Part shown: positions 17,478 through 26,503 of the stretch, piece after piece
Layout: each line of letters starts with the position of its first letter
Position numbering within the stretch: the first letter of the stretch is position 1
DNA from: an uncultured Eubacteriales bacterium
GTDB taxonomy: Bacteria; Bacillota; Clostridia; Christensenellales; UBA1242
NCBI GenBank assembly: GCA_900557645.1
Contig: USSZ01000002.1
Span: forward strand, 1-45,123
Direction: 5' to 3'
Length of the DNA stretch: 45,123 bases
The notes under the pieces: model-generated
What the model saw: the letters and a program-made list of their open reading frames with translations, nothing else
Told to the model about the DNA's origin: nothing
Databases searched by the model: none
Program-made: the position numbers and the translations under genes

Positions 17478-17822
17478 TTATTTAGTAAGTTGAATTATTG
17501 TTATTCCTGGATTTGCTTTATTCATATCTTCATCATTATAAATAGATTTATCAAGTAATAAAATTTTTTGTGTATCCTTATCAAATAAGTTCCACTTATC
17601 ACCACCAAAAAAGTCAATAATAAAACCCCTACGCTTCCATAAATTTAGTTGTTTTCGTAATTCAACGGCAATTGTTCCACCTCTTCCATGTGAGCCATAT
17701 CCATGTAGTATTTTCATGCAAACATATCCTTCTTTCTTTGCTCCTTCAATTTCTATTTCTACGATTGCCATTGCATATTCAACAGAATAGTTACTCTCTT
17801 TTAAATTGATAAACTTTAACAA
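17478..17822 (-). CDS. Smr-domain-like protein
   Basis: 114 residues. An N-terminal helix (YAMAIVEIEIEGAKKEGYV) is followed by the Smr-type motif MKILHGYGSHGRGGTIAVELRKQL (only its ends are diagnostic: HGxGS and GGxI), as in MutS2 and stand-alone Smr proteins, which nick or bind branched DNA or RNA. The C-terminal half (FFGGDKWNLF to the end) is less typical. Translation probably begins at TTG 17822, with GGAGG eleven bases upstream; no ATG is available before the domain. It lies 103 bases downstream of spo0A's stop and may be read from its own promoter. Confidence 0.72.
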   Translation of the reverse strand: MLKFINLKESNYSVEYAMAIVEIEIEGAKKEGYVCMKILHGYGSHGRGGTIAVELRKQLNLWKRRGFIIDFFGGDKWNLFDKDTQKILLLDKSIYNDEDMNKANPGITIIQLTK

Positions 17823-17925
17823 CTTTTATTCGCCTCCAACTTCTTTTCAGATTAAAGTTTATCATAAATTTCAAATTATAGAAAAGGATTTTTATTTTTT
17901 ATTAAAATAAATTTAAAATTATAAT

Positions 17926-18669
17926 TTAACCTTCCATTAACATTTTATCAGCAATTAAAGCAATTAATTCTCCATTTGTTGGTTTTTCATTGCTACTATA
18001 AATTTTAAGTCCAAACAAAGAATTTATATTTTCAATCTTGCCACGATTCCAAGCAACTTCAATAGCATGACGCATTCCTCTTTCAACTTTTGAAGAACTA
18101 GTTTCAAATTTTTCTGCAATTGTTGGATATAGTTTTTTTGTAATAGAGCCAATAATCTCTGGTTCTTCTACTGCGAGTTTAACTGCTTCTCTTAAAAATT
18201 GATAACCTTTAATGTGGGCAGGAATTCCTATACTTATAAATATATTGGAAATTTTCTCATCTAATTGTTTTTCATTTTTACTTTCCACTTCGCCACTATT
18301 TTCTAATAAATCTTTTAATCGTTCTTCAAGATTTGATGGGATTATAGGTTTAACCATAAAATAACTTGCACCTTCTTTAATTGCTTTTGAAATAAAACCA
18401 CTATGAGAAAGATTTGAGATAAATATAATTTTGGGCATTTCGCTCATTTGTTTTTTCAAATTCTCTAAAACCATAAAGCCATCCATTCCTGACAACATAA
18501 CTTCCATTATTAGAAAATCTGGTTTTAATGACAATACTTCTTTGACCACTTCTTGACCATTTTGTGAACTTCCAACAACTTCATATTCTTCCTTGTTTGA
18601 AAAATATTTTAATAATTCATCATTCTCTGTGTCTGCTATAAATAATTTTGTCTTTTTACTGTTTTCCAT
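17926..18669 (-). CDS. spo0A: Sporulation master regulator Spo0A with altered receiver site
   Basis: 247 residues from ATG 18669, which has AAGGAGAT upstream; an upstream in-frame ATG at 18708 has no site. The C-terminal DNA-binding domain is near-diagnostic for Spo0A: IGIPAHIKGYQFLREA, GSITKKLYPTIAEKF and VERGMRHAIEVAWNRG, ending KPTNGELIALIADK. The receiver domain is recognisable (MDGFMVLE, YFMVKP with the conserved Lys), but the phosphoacceptor position reads LIMEVML, with Glu at residue 56 where Spo0A has Asp, and the N-terminal acidic pair is D13-T14 instead of Asp-Asp. Spo0A is normally activated by phosphorelay at that Asp and binds 0A boxes. The Glu could mimic phosphorylation (inference). 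Confidence 0.95.
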   Translation of the reverse strand: MENSKKTKLFIADTENDELLKYFSNKEEYEVVGSSQNGQEVVKEVLSLKPDFLIMEVMLSGMDGFMVLENLKKQMSEMPKIIFISNLSHSGFISKAIKEGASYFMVKPIIPSNLEERLKDLLENSGEVESKNEKQLDEKISNIFISIGIPAHIKGYQFLREAVKLAVEEPEIIGSITKKLYPTIAEKFETSSSKVERGMRHAIEVAWNRGKIENINSLFGLKIYSSNEKPTNGELIALIADKMLMEG

Positions 18670-19034
18670 GAATCTATCTCCTTTTATCCTTTTTGCTTCT
18701 TCGGACACTTTAAAGATAGCACTTTTTTAATACAAAATAAAATATTCATAGCATCAAACAACGGCGACTAATGTCTTATCTTGTCGTATTTTGTTGTAAT
18801 TTGTTATATCGCAATTTTGTAAACAAAAAACAGATAATTTTGAAGGTTTATATTATTAATTGTCATATTTTGAATAACAAAATAAAAAAATATTTAATTA
18901 TGAAAATAAAAGTTTTTATAAAATATTTTTAATAAACATTTTGTCTAAAATTAGCAAATTTAACAACTTCTTATAAATAAAAAAAAGAGAAATCTAATTT
19001 CTCTTTTTTATTTAATTTTTAAATTACCTTTTCT
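18670..19034. other. Non-coding region between spo0A and the lipoprotein gene
   Basis: Contains the upstream region of spo0A, a TTGTCGTATTTTGTTGT stretch near 18780-18800 that only loosely resembles 0A boxes, a very A/T-rich middle and the lipoprotein terminator at 18979. No gene seen. Confidence 0.5.
18979..19010. terminator. Terminator of the lipoprotein gene
   Basis: AAAAAAGAGAAAT and ATTTCTCTTTTTT pair around CTA. The A and T tracts allow termination in both directions; it serves the minus-strand gene ending at 19035. Confidence 0.88.
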
Positions 19035-20438
19035 TTATTTTGATTTTGGTTTTGTTTGTCCAACTAATTGATAATTTCCTTGTTTATCAGTTCTATACAT
19101 ATAGTAATTTGTATCAACCTCTTCTTCCTCATCTTCATCTGTATTTTCGTCATCTTCAATTTCTTCAAGTTGTGCGTAGAAATAAATGTAATCTCCTGTA
19201 TAACCACATTGTCCTGAAATAATACTTGTCATTGTAACAATTGTTTCAACTTCTGAATTTGGATTTTGAATTTTATTTATAATATTTATTCTTCCAATAG
19301 ATGTATCATTTGAAAAATAAACATAATCTCCATCAATAAACAAAAGATCAGAATAATCTTCAGAAGTTAATAATGCAATTGGGTCAAAAGATGTGTCTAG
19401 CGTTTTATACATAACTGAACTGCTTGTTGTAGAAACAAAAACATATCCTTTTCCTGCTGCTTGAATATTTGAAATAGATGTTGCATTATAGAATTTATTT
19501 TCTCTTGTTGGGTTGAAATATTTATCACTGTTGACAATATCTTTATAATAAACCTCAGAAATTCCATTCAAGGTATAAGAATAGAAAACAATATCACCAA
19601 CTCTTCCTACAAAACTTATAGTTGAACCTACAACACCTGGATCTAAATCTGTAATCTCTCCTGTTGCAAAATCAACAGATTTTACACAATCAGTGGCAAT
19701 TTCTGTATTTTCAGATGTAACTGAATAAATTACATTTCTTTGAGTTGAATTTTCATCACAAATAGCAACAGATTTTACATCTTCTGCAAGTGTAACTGTT
19801 TCACCTATATTATCTCCAATTTTAATAGAATAAAGATTATACTTGCCTTCTTCTGAAGTTGGGGCATAAATTACATAATAATAATTACCATCACTACCCT
19901 TGACAACTTTTCTTATAGAGTTTTCATCATTTCTAAATGTTCCAAATTCTTGGAAACCATCTCCATTGAATTTTACTCTAAATAAAGAAACTTGAGAATA
20001 ATCATTTTCTAGGTTTGAAGTTTTATGAGTATTTGCAGATGTAAAATAAATATAATTTCCTAAAGCAAACATATCTTGATTTTGATAACCTATAAGTTTA
20101 TCATTTACTTTTTCAATACCAAGAGGGCTTGTATTAGTTTTAGCAGACTCCGCTGTATCCTCATCATAATTAAATGGATTTGAAACATTCAATCTTGACA
20201 AATATCCAGTTTGTGAAGCCAATGAGTAATCAAAATCTTCACCACTAGCATCAGTATAACCATTTCCATAATAAATGTAATCGCCAACTTGAACGATTTG
20301 TCCTTGATAATATTTAACATCATCATAATAAATAGAACTTCCATCTTTATTGTAAACATCACTTACAGTTGCACAGCCTGTCAAAAAGAAGGCTACACAA
20401 AATAAAACAGATAAAAACTTAAGTATATTTTTTTTCAT
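19035..20438 (-). CDS. Secreted lipoprotein, beta-propeller-like (DUF5050-like)
   Basis: 467 residues. A type II signal peptide (MKKNILKFLS...FFLTGC, lipidated Cys at 22) anchors it outside the membrane. The rest repeats short strands of the kind GDYIYYGNG, LGNYIYFTS, DGNYYYVIY, DGDYVYFSN and TGDYIYFYA roughly every 40-60 residues, as in DUF5050 and related propeller-like surface proteins. An acidic run of Asp/Glu precedes the last strand. The ligand is unknown. The ATG has GAGGT upstream. The gene stands alone with its own terminator. Confidence 0.85.
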   Translation of the reverse strand: MKKNILKFLSVLFCVAFFLTGCATVSDVYNKDGSSIYYDDVKYYQGQIVQVGDYIYYGNGYTDASGEDFDYSLASQTGYLSRLNVSNPFNYDEDTAESAKTNTSPLGIEKVNDKLIGYQNQDMFALGNYIYFTSANTHKTSNLENDYSQVSLFRVKFNGDGFQEFGTFRNDENSIRKVVKGSDGNYYYVIYAPTSEEGKYNLYSIKIGDNIGETVTLAEDVKSVAICDENSTQRNVIYSVTSENTEIATDCVKSVDFATGEITDLDPGVVGSTISFVGRVGDIVFYSYTLNGISEVYYKDIVNSDKYFNPTRENKFYNATSISNIQAAGKGYVFVSTTSSSVMYKTLDTSFDPIALLTSEDYSDLLFIDGDYVYFSNDTSIGRINIINKIQNPNSEVETIVTMTSIISGQCGYTGDYIYFYAQLEEIEDDENTDEDEEEEVDTNYYMYRTDKQGNYQLVGQTKPKSK

Positions 20439-20577
20439 TGTTACCTCAAATTAATTTTCTTTAAAATTTTACAACATATATAAATATTTGTCAATTAAAT
20501 AAAATAACAAATAACATAAACAATCATGTTTAGTGTTTTTAAATTATATAACTAATTATAAACAATTTTTTTAATGA

Positions 20578-21279
20578 TTAAACTTCATCAATAAATATTA
20601 AATTATTATTTACTACATCACATGAAGTCAAATAATATTCGATATTGTTTTTTGTAAAGAAAGTTTCAATATTTTTTAAACCATGTAGATGTCCATAAAT
20701 CACCTTATCTACTCGATATTTTTCAAGCAATAAAGAAAATTGACTATCTTCTTTTAATGCATTCATAGGAGGATAATGCAACATACAAAAAATTTTTTCA
20801 TCTTTTTCTTTAAGTTTTATGGCAGCCTGCAATGACATTTCAAGTCTTAAGATTTCTCTATCAAAAATTTTCTTATCTTCGGGTGTTCTTTCTGAATTAC
20901 TATCCAAAACCTGCCAACCTCTTGTTCCACAAATTATGACATTTCCAAACTTAATTGCATCATTTTGAATTGCATAAAAGTTTTCTGGCAATATATTTCT
21001 GACATTTGATATCGATTTCCACCAATAATCATGATTACCTCTTATAATAACTTTTTTGCCAGGCAAGTCTTTTAACAATTTAAAATCGTCAACTGAATCT
21101 TCAAGTTTCATTGCCCAAGAAAAATCTCCAGAAAGTAAAACTAAATCATCATCTTTAACATTATCTTTCCACTGCGAAAATATTTTATCTAAATATCCGT
21201 CCCAAACTGGTCCAAAAATATCCATAGGTTTTGGATTATTAACTGATAAGTGAAGATCGCTTATTGCAAATATTTTCAT
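20578..21279 (-). CDS. Calcineurin-like metallophosphoesterase
   Basis: 233 residues with all family motifs in order: SDLHL (D8, H10), SGDF, RGNHD, a catalytic HYPP and GHLHG near the end, binding two metal ions. Such proteins hydrolyse phosphomono- or diesters; the substrate is not shown. The gene begins one base after the stop of yqeY (21279/21281), so the two form an operon with yqeY first. The own ribosome site is weak (AAAGAG), consistent with coupling. Confidence 0.92.
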   Translation of the reverse strand: MKIFAISDLHLSVNNPKPMDIFGPVWDGYLDKIFSQWKDNVKDDDLVLLSGDFSWAMKLEDSVDDFKLLKDLPGKKVIIRGNHDYWWKSISNVRNILPENFYAIQNDAIKFGNVIICGTRGWQVLDSNSERTPEDKKIFDREILRLEMSLQAAIKLKEKDEKIFCMLHYPPMNALKEDSQFSLLLEKYRVDKVIYGHLHGLKNIETFFTKNNIEYYLTSCDVVNNNLIFIDEV

Positions 21280-21280
21280 A

Positions 21281-21703
21281 TTATAAACTCTTTAAAACCT
21301 CTTGAACATTTCTCATATCACATTTGCCATTATAATTTTGTTTGAAATATTTCATAACAAAAGGAATAGATTTGTCAGGAAGTGATAAAATAATCTCTTT
21401 AATTTCATCATTTTCAAGCATCTTTGGTAAATATTTTTTTGCTATTTCAATTTGCATAGAAATATTTTCTACTTCTTCAGTATTTCCAACTTTATTATAA
21501 TTTTCTTTTTCTTCTTCAAGTTCTTTTATAGTTTTTTGCAAAATATTTGATATATCAGCATCATCAACTTCTCCACCTTTTTCTCTCTTTTTAATATTTT
21601 CAAGCATTATTTTATTTAATAAAACACTATAAAAACTTCTAGCAACAGAATCCTTATCTTTCATTGCTTGAACATTTGCTTTTTTTATTTCATCGTATAA
21701 CAT
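21281..21703 (-). CDS. yqeY: GatB/YqeY domain protein
   Basis: 140 residues, the usual length. Family markers are MKDKDSVARSFYSVLLNKI, the helix EKENYNKVGNTEEVENISMQIEIAKKYLPKML and the C-terminal half with PFVMKYFKQNYNGKCDMR, matching the tRNA-binding tail of GatB. Stand-alone YqeY is thought to bind tRNA, but its function is not settled. The ATG has AAGGAGAA upstream. First gene of the pair with the metallophosphoesterase. It is divergent from tRNA-Met. Confidence 0.92.
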   Translation of the reverse strand: MLYDEIKKANVQAMKDKDSVARSFYSVLLNKIMLENIKKREKGGEVDDADISNILQKTIKELEEEKENYNKVGNTEEVENISMQIEIAKKYLPKMLENDEIKEIILSLPDKSIPFVMKYFKQNYNGKCDMRNVQEVLKSL

Positions 21704-21811
21704 AATTTTCTCCTTATGTGTTAATTATATTTCTTTTTACTTAAATTTCAAAATAATTTATTGTTTTAATTTAACTTAAATGTATATTTTTTAATTTATT
21801 AATTTTTTTTC

Positions 21812-21840
21812 TTGACAAAATAATATTAATTTATTATAAT
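21812..21840 (+). promoter_or_regulatory. Consensus sigma-A promoter of tRNA-Met
   Basis: TTGACA, exactly 17 bases, then TATAAT: a perfect consensus, as expected for a strongly expressed stable RNA. The start is predicted near 21847, seven bases before the mature tRNA. Confidence 0.88.
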
Positions 21841-21853
21841 TTAGAAGTATTAT

Positions 21854-21930
21854 GGCAGCATAGCTCAGCTGGCTAGAGCGCACGATTCATACTCGTGAGG
21901 TCACTGGTTCGATCCCAGTTGCTGCTACCA
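21854..21930 (+). tRNA. tRNA-Met (CAT), elongator
   Basis: A 77-base cloverleaf: acceptor GGCAGCA/TGCTGCT, D-arm GCTC...GAGC, anticodon stem CACGA/TCGTG with loop TTCATAC (anticodon CAT), T-arm ACTGG TTCGATC CCAGT, discriminator A and an encoded CCA. The anticodon stem lacks the three G-C pairs of an initiator, and the body resembles elongator Met rather than the lysidine Ile tRNA. Confidence 0.95.
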
Positions 21931-21937
21931 TCAATTT

Positions 21938-21966
21938 AGACTTAACACAGGTTAAGTCTTTTTTAT
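21938..21966 (+). terminator. Terminator of tRNA-Met
   Basis: AGACTTAAC and GTTAAGTCT pair perfectly around ACAG, followed by T6. It lies eight bases after the CCA. Confidence 0.92.
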
Positions 21967-22112
21967 TTGTAAATTATACTTATATTTGCTATAATTTAGA
22001 TTAATTGAAACAAAATCAAATGTAATGAAATCACATTTGAACAAAATTAAGATTTATTTTAATTATAGTTGTGAGAGAATCACATAAACTCAACATAATA
22101 GGAGAATTAATT

Positions 22113-22385
22113 ATGATACATTCAATGGCTGGGGGTGAATTAAAATTTAATCAACATTTTGACTTTGCAAAAGTTGAAATTATTGAAGGAGAAGATATTG
22201 GACTGATTTTTTGGTTTATATCTCCTTTTTCTAATCTGCAAATAGGAAACAAAGTTTTAGTTCCACTAGGCAAAAACAATAAAGAAGTAAAGGCTAAAGT
22301 TTTAAGAATAGATAAAAATATTTCTGAACAATCTTCACCCTTCCCAATAAAGAGAATGAAAACAATAATATCCATTATAAATTAA
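22113..22385 (+). CDS. Small protein with PriA N-terminal-like segment
   Basis: 90 residues from ATG 22113, which has AGGAGAA seven bases upstream; an earlier in-frame GTG at 22071 has no site. The middle reads LQIGNKVLVPLGKNNKEVKAKVL and ends PIKRMKTI, recalling the N-terminal 3'-DNA-binding domain of PriA helicase (a LxxGxxVxVPxG pattern). It would be a stand-alone copy without the helicase. The resemblance is weak and inferred. It is monocistronic between tRNA-Met and a terminator shared with pflA. Confidence 0.65.
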   Translation: MIHSMAGGELKFNQHFDFAKVEIIEGEDIGLIFWFISPFSNLQIGNKVLVPLGKNNKEVKAKVLRIDKNISEQSSPFPIKRMKTIISIIN

Positions 22386-22420
22386 AATAGAACAGCATGG
22401 GACAACTGTTCTATTTTTTT
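22384..22420. terminator. Bidirectional terminator between the small PriA-like gene and pflA
   Basis: AAAATAGAACAG and CTGTTCTATTTT pair around a ten-base loop, with T tracts on both strands. The hairpin includes the pflA stop codon at 22411. Confidence 0.9.
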
Positions 22421-23127
22421 AACAATTCTTTTTCAAGTTCTTTGCACTTGTTTTCATCCATATCAGGGACATTTTCAAGTCTATATTTAATTTTTAAATC
22501 TTTATACTTATGAACACCAATAGTTTTATATGGTAACAATTCAACTTTTTCAACATTTTTTAACTTTGATATAAAATCTTTTAATTCTTTTATATTTTCT
22601 ATAGTATCATTAATTTTAGGAACTATAACCTGTCTTAACCATAATCTTTTATTTAATCTTTGACAATCTTCAAGAAACTTTTTAAATCTATTCATTGGTT
22701 GTCCTGTAATAAATTTATAATCATCTTCTTTTACTGCCTTAATATCCAAAATTACAAGATCCGTTAAGTTTAATATTTCTTCATAGTTACCAAAGCCTAC
22801 CCCTGCCGTATCTAATGCAGTGTTTATTCCTTCTTCTTTGCAAAGTTTTAAACACTCCTTTAAAAAATCTGGTTGAAGAAGTGGTTCGCCACCTGAAAAC
22901 GTTACGCCACCTTCTTCTCCATAATAATTTTTATATCTTTTAATTTTTTCAAATAACTCTTCAGGTGATATATAAATGCATTTGCCATCTTCGTCCCAAG
23001 TCTCTGGATTATGACAATATAAACATCTTAATTGACAACCCTGACAAAATACCACATATCTTATTCCTGGCCCATCAACTAAGCCCATGGTTTCAACGCT
23101 ATTAATTCGACCTAATATTTGACTCAC
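22411..23127 (-). CDS. pflA: Pyruvate formate-lyase activating enzyme
   Basis: 238 residues from GTG 23127, chosen because AAAGGA lies seven bases upstream and the protein then begins MSQILGRINSVETMGLVDGPG, matching the family's N-terminus; a longer frame to 23193 has no ribosome site and overlaps pflB. The radical SAM motif is CQLRCLYC (Cx3Cx2C), followed by GGVTFSGGEPLLQ, the SAM-binding GGE. It uses a 4Fe-4S cluster and SAM to generate the glycyl radical on PflB. It follows pflB by 37 bases, the usual operon order, and ends in the shared terminator. Confidence 0.97.
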   Translation of the reverse strand: MSQILGRINSVETMGLVDGPGIRYVVFCQGCQLRCLYCHNPETWDEDGKCIYISPEELFEKIKRYKNYYGEEGGVTFSGGEPLLQPDFLKECLKLCKEEGINTALDTAGVGFGNYEEILNLTDLVILDIKAVKEDDYKFITGQPMNRFKKFLEDCQRLNKRLWLRQVIVPKINDTIENIKELKDFISKLKNVEKVELLPYKTIGVHKYKDLKIKYRLENVPDMDENKCKELEKELLKK

Positions 23128-23164
23128 AGAATTTTCCTTTATCTTGTTATAAAAACGAAAATAA

Positions 23165-25429
23165 TTAAATTTTTTCGTGGAATGTTCTTGCAATTACTTC
23201 CTCTTGATGTGCACGAGAAAGTTTATTGAAATTAACAGCGTAACCTGAAACTCTTATCGTAAGAGTTGGATATTTATCTGGATGATCCATCGCATCTATT
23301 AACTTTTCTCTATCAAGAACATTTACATTTATGTGCTGTGCACCTTGAGCAAAATATCCATCAAGAATGCTTACCAAATTTTTAACTCTATCTTTTTCAT
23401 TATGTCCAAGTGCATTTGGAATTATTGAGAATGTATTTGATACACCATCTTGACAACAATCACAATAAGGAATCTTTGCGACCGAATTTAATGATGCGAG
23501 TGCTCCATTACAATCTCTTCCATGCATAGGGTTTGCTCCTGGAGCAAAAGGCTCGCCTGCCTTACGACCATCTGGAGTATTTCCTGTTTTTCTTCCATAC
23601 ATTACATTTGATGTAATTGTCAATGCTGATAGTGTATGTTTTGCATCTCTATAAAGTTTATGTTTCTTTAATGCAGAAATAAAATGTTTAGAAATTTCAA
23701 CTGCAATTTTATCCACTCTGTCATCATCATTACCATATTTAGGGAAATCTCCAACAACTTCAAAATCTGTTGCTATTCCATTTTTATTTCTAATTGGCTT
23801 TACTTTTGCATATTTAATTGCAGAAAGAGAATCTGTTGCAACTGAAAGTCCAGCCATACCAAAAGCCATTAATCTTTCAACTTTTGTATCATGCAGAGCC
23901 ATTTGTCCTGCTTCATAAGCATATTTATCATGCATAAAATGAATTATATTAAGTGCATCAACATATGTCTTTGCAACTTTATCAAGTGTGTCAAAATATG
24001 CTTTTTTAACTTTAGCATAATCAAGAATTTCATCTTCCATTTTAGCAACACCTGAAACAACAATCTCTTCGCTTTTCTCATCTCTGCCTTCATTTATTGA
24101 ATATAATAAAGACTTTGCTAAATTGCATCTAGCCCCAAAATATTGCATTTGTTTCCCAATCTTCATTGCTGAAACACAACAAGCAATGGCATAATCATGC
24201 CCATAAATAGGACTCATAACATCATCACTTTCATATTGAATACTATCCGTTAAAATTGAAATCTTTGCACAAAATTTCTTAAAATTCATTGGAAGTTTTG
24301 TTGACCATAAAACAGTTAAGTTAGGTTCTGGTGATGGGTCAAGATTTATAAGACTATGCAAAAATCTAAACGAATTTTTTGTTACCAAACTTTTCTTATC
24401 GTCAAGCATTCCCCCGATGCTTTCTGTAACCCAAGTAGGATCACCTGCAAATATTTCATCATAATCAGGAGTTCTTAAATGACGAACAAGTCTTAATTTT
24501 ATTGTAAATTGATCTACAAGTTCTTGAGCAAGTTCTTCTGATAAAATTCCATTTTCCATATCTCTTTCAATATAAATATCCAAAAATGTTGAAACTCGTC
24601 CTAAACTCATTGCTGCACCATTATTTTCTTTTACTGATGCAAGATAAGCAAAATATGTCCATTGAAAAGCCTCTTTAGCATTTGTCGCAGGAAGTGATAT
24701 ATCATAGCCATAAGTTTTTGCCATTGCTTTAATTTGGTTTAAAGCCCTGATTTGTTCACTTACTTCTTCTCTCAAACGAATTTTTTCTTCACAATCAATA
24801 TCTAAAAGTTCTTCTGAATTTAAATCTGTTTTCTTTTCTTCAATAAGTCTATCAATACCATACAAAGCAACACGTCTATAATCACCAATAATACGTCCAC
24901 GACCATAAGCATCTGGAAGCCCTGTTATAAGACCTGCATGTCTTGCTTTCTTTATATCTGGAGTATAAGCATCAAAAACCCCGTCATTATGCGTCTTTCT
25001 TATCATTTGGTCAAATATATATTCAGTTTTAGGATCCATTTTTCGACCATAAGCACCAAGTGCACTTTTGACCATTCTAATTCCACCAAAAGGATTTATA
25101 ATTCTTTTTAAAGGCTTATCTGATTGAAGACCAACAATAACTTCATTTCCTTTATCAATATACCCTGCTGGGAAATTGTTTATCCCTGAAATTCTTTTAA
25201 GATCAACATCAAGCAAATGTTTTTTTCTTTCTATTGCCAATAATTTTTCACATTTAGCCCAAACTTTTGCAGTTTTTTTACTTTTTGATACTAAAAAACT
25301 GTCATCACCACGATATTCCTTATAATTGGCATCAATAAAGTCTGAAACATTAATTTCTTTTTTCCATGTTTCACCTTTAAAGCCATTCCATCCAACATAT
25401 TTATCTTTAAAAACTATTTCATCTTTCAT
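23165..25429 (-). CDS. pflB: Formate C-acetyltransferase (pyruvate formate-lyase)
   Basis: 754 residues from ATG 25429, with GAGGT upstream; an in-frame start at 25459 is less likely. It converts pyruvate and CoA to acetyl-CoA and formate without oxygen, in the cytosol. The catalytic Cys pair is in YAIACCVSAMKIGKQMQ (Cys 417-418), and the glycyl-radical site is RVSGYAV (Gly near 729), both matching E. coli numbering (418/419 and 734). Length is standard. Operon pflB-pflA. It indicates mixed-acid fermentation in an anaerobe. Confidence 0.98.
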   Translation of the reverse strand: MKDEIVFKDKYVGWNGFKGETWKKEINVSDFIDANYKEYRGDDSFLVSKSKKTAKVWAKCEKLLAIERKKHLLDVDLKRISGINNFPAGYIDKGNEVIVGLQSDKPLKRIINPFGGIRMVKSALGAYGRKMDPKTEYIFDQMIRKTHNDGVFDAYTPDIKKARHAGLITGLPDAYGRGRIIGDYRRVALYGIDRLIEEKKTDLNSEELLDIDCEEKIRLREEVSEQIRALNQIKAMAKTYGYDISLPATNAKEAFQWTYFAYLASVKENNGAAMSLGRVSTFLDIYIERDMENGILSEELAQELVDQFTIKLRLVRHLRTPDYDEIFAGDPTWVTESIGGMLDDKKSLVTKNSFRFLHSLINLDPSPEPNLTVLWSTKLPMNFKKFCAKISILTDSIQYESDDVMSPIYGHDYAIACCVSAMKIGKQMQYFGARCNLAKSLLYSINEGRDEKSEEIVVSGVAKMEDEILDYAKVKKAYFDTLDKVAKTYVDALNIIHFMHDKYAYEAGQMALHDTKVERLMAFGMAGLSVATDSLSAIKYAKVKPIRNKNGIATDFEVVGDFPKYGNDDDRVDKIAVEISKHFISALKKHKLYRDAKHTLSALTITSNVMYGRKTGNTPDGRKAGEPFAPGANPMHGRDCNGALASLNSVAKIPYCDCCQDGVSNTFSIIPNALGHNEKDRVKNLVSILDGYFAQGAQHINVNVLDREKLIDAMDHPDKYPTLTIRVSGYAVNFNKLSRAHQEEVIARTFHEKI

Positions 25430-25504
25430 TTGTAATACCTCGCACATAGAGTATAGCATATCATCATTTTTTTACACAAACCATTTCTATCAATTTTATA
25501 AAAA

Positions 25505-25527
25505 TAAAAGCAAACTTATGTTTGCTC
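25505..25527 (-). terminator. Terminator of the gene at 25528
   Basis: AGCAAAC and GTTTGCT pair around TTAT directly after the stop codon, and the minus strand continues with a T-rich tail (TTTTATTTTTAT). Confidence 0.85.
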
Positions 25528-26196
25528 TTATTGAAGATGCTCCAATAATTCTTTTTGAGATTTATTCATATCGCTATCACTATTTTCTGTATCTGACTTT
25601 TGTTCAATCACAGAAGGTTTTGGTCCAGCATTATTATCCTTTGAATTTTTTTCATCATCATTATTTTCATCAACGTTTTCAGTAATAATTGTAGTTTCTT
25701 CAATTTCTTGACTATCAAGTTCAACCTCAACTTCTGTTTCAGTTTTTTCTTTTAATCCTGCCAAGAAATCATATACTTCATCAAGTGTCCCATCTAAATC
25801 TAAATAATAGCATCTTCCTTCATACCTTCCATTATTTCCCCTTATAACATTAAATCCATGGCAATCTTTTTGAACATGAATTAATAATTCATCAAAAGGC
25901 ATTTCAGATTTTACTATTGTTTTATCAAATATAAATTTAACCCAAATTCCATGCTTCATATCTTCTATTGTTAAATCATGCAAACTAACACCAAAAGCAG
26001 GCATCTGTCTTGCCTGTGAAATTGCATCACAAAACAACTCATCAAACTTATTTTGTTCTTCTTCAGATAACTCGATAACCTGTCCATCATTATAAACTTC
26101 TATCATACTCACCTCGTTAAACAAGTCTACCATAACATTCGCTTGAGAACAAAATAGAATAGGCACAATCATAAAAAAATACAATAATTTCAACAT
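25528..26196 (-). CDS. Hypothetical exported or anchored protein
   Basis: 222 residues. The N-terminus (MLKLLYFFMIVPILFC) is a hydrophobic signal or anchor, and the first Cys (residue 16) could be part of a weak lipobox, but the pattern is poor. A folded middle (about 30-145) ends before a low-complexity acidic tail (Glu/Asp/Asn/Ser from about 150) that lacks secondary structure. I do not recognise the family. The ATG is followed by strong codon bias like neighbouring genes. It is separated from pflB by a terminator. Confidence 0.7.
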   Translation of the reverse strand: MLKLLYFFMIVPILFCSQANVMVDLFNEVSMIEVYNDGQVIELSEEEQNKFDELFCDAISQARQMPAFGVSLHDLTIEDMKHGIWVKFIFDKTIVKSEMPFDELLIHVQKDCHGFNVIRGNNGRYEGRCYYLDLDGTLDEVYDFLAGLKEKTETEVEVELDSQEIEETTIITENVDENNDDEKNSKDNNAGPKPSVIEQKSDTENSDSDMNKSQKELLEHLQ

Positions 26197-26419
26197 AAAA
26201 ACTCCTTTTTATGCTAGTTTGTTAAAAAAAATATTGTTTATTCATATTTTTAAATACAAAATTTGACTAATTTTGTCTTCTTATACAAAGTGCTTATTTT
26301 TATTATAAAATTTTGATATATTTTCAACTGTTGAATAACCATAAATTATTATCTCGAGCAAGTTTATAAATTCGCTGACAACTTCTAAAAATATAAATTT
26401 TATTTTATATTACTAACAA

Positions 26420-26446
26420 GCCTTACTCTTTAAAGATGTTCGACTT
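26420..26446 (+). repeat. Dispersed intergenic repeat, diverged copy 4
   Basis: GCCTTACTCTT and the end GTTCGACTT align with copy 1 (GTCTCACTCTT and GTTCGACTT) with several substitutions and one gap in the middle. Confidence 0.55.
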
Positions 26447-26451
26447 TTATT

Positions 26452-26482
26452 AAAAAAATGTGGATAAAAGTATCCACATTTT
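26452..26482 (-). terminator. Terminator of the AT-hook protein gene
   Basis: AATGTGGATA and TATCCACATT form a perfect ten-base stem around AAAG (26457-26480). The minus strand runs into T7. Confidence 0.92.
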
Positions 26483-26503
26483 CTTAAATAAGATATTATG
26501 TTA

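Larger units (their letters stand above)
26197..26503. other. 307-base non-coding region with a dispersed repeat
   Basis: Upstream region of the gene at 25528, a diverged copy of the dispersed repeat (26420-26446) and a terminator hairpin for the AT-hook protein gene. No open frame worth calling. Confidence 0.5.
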
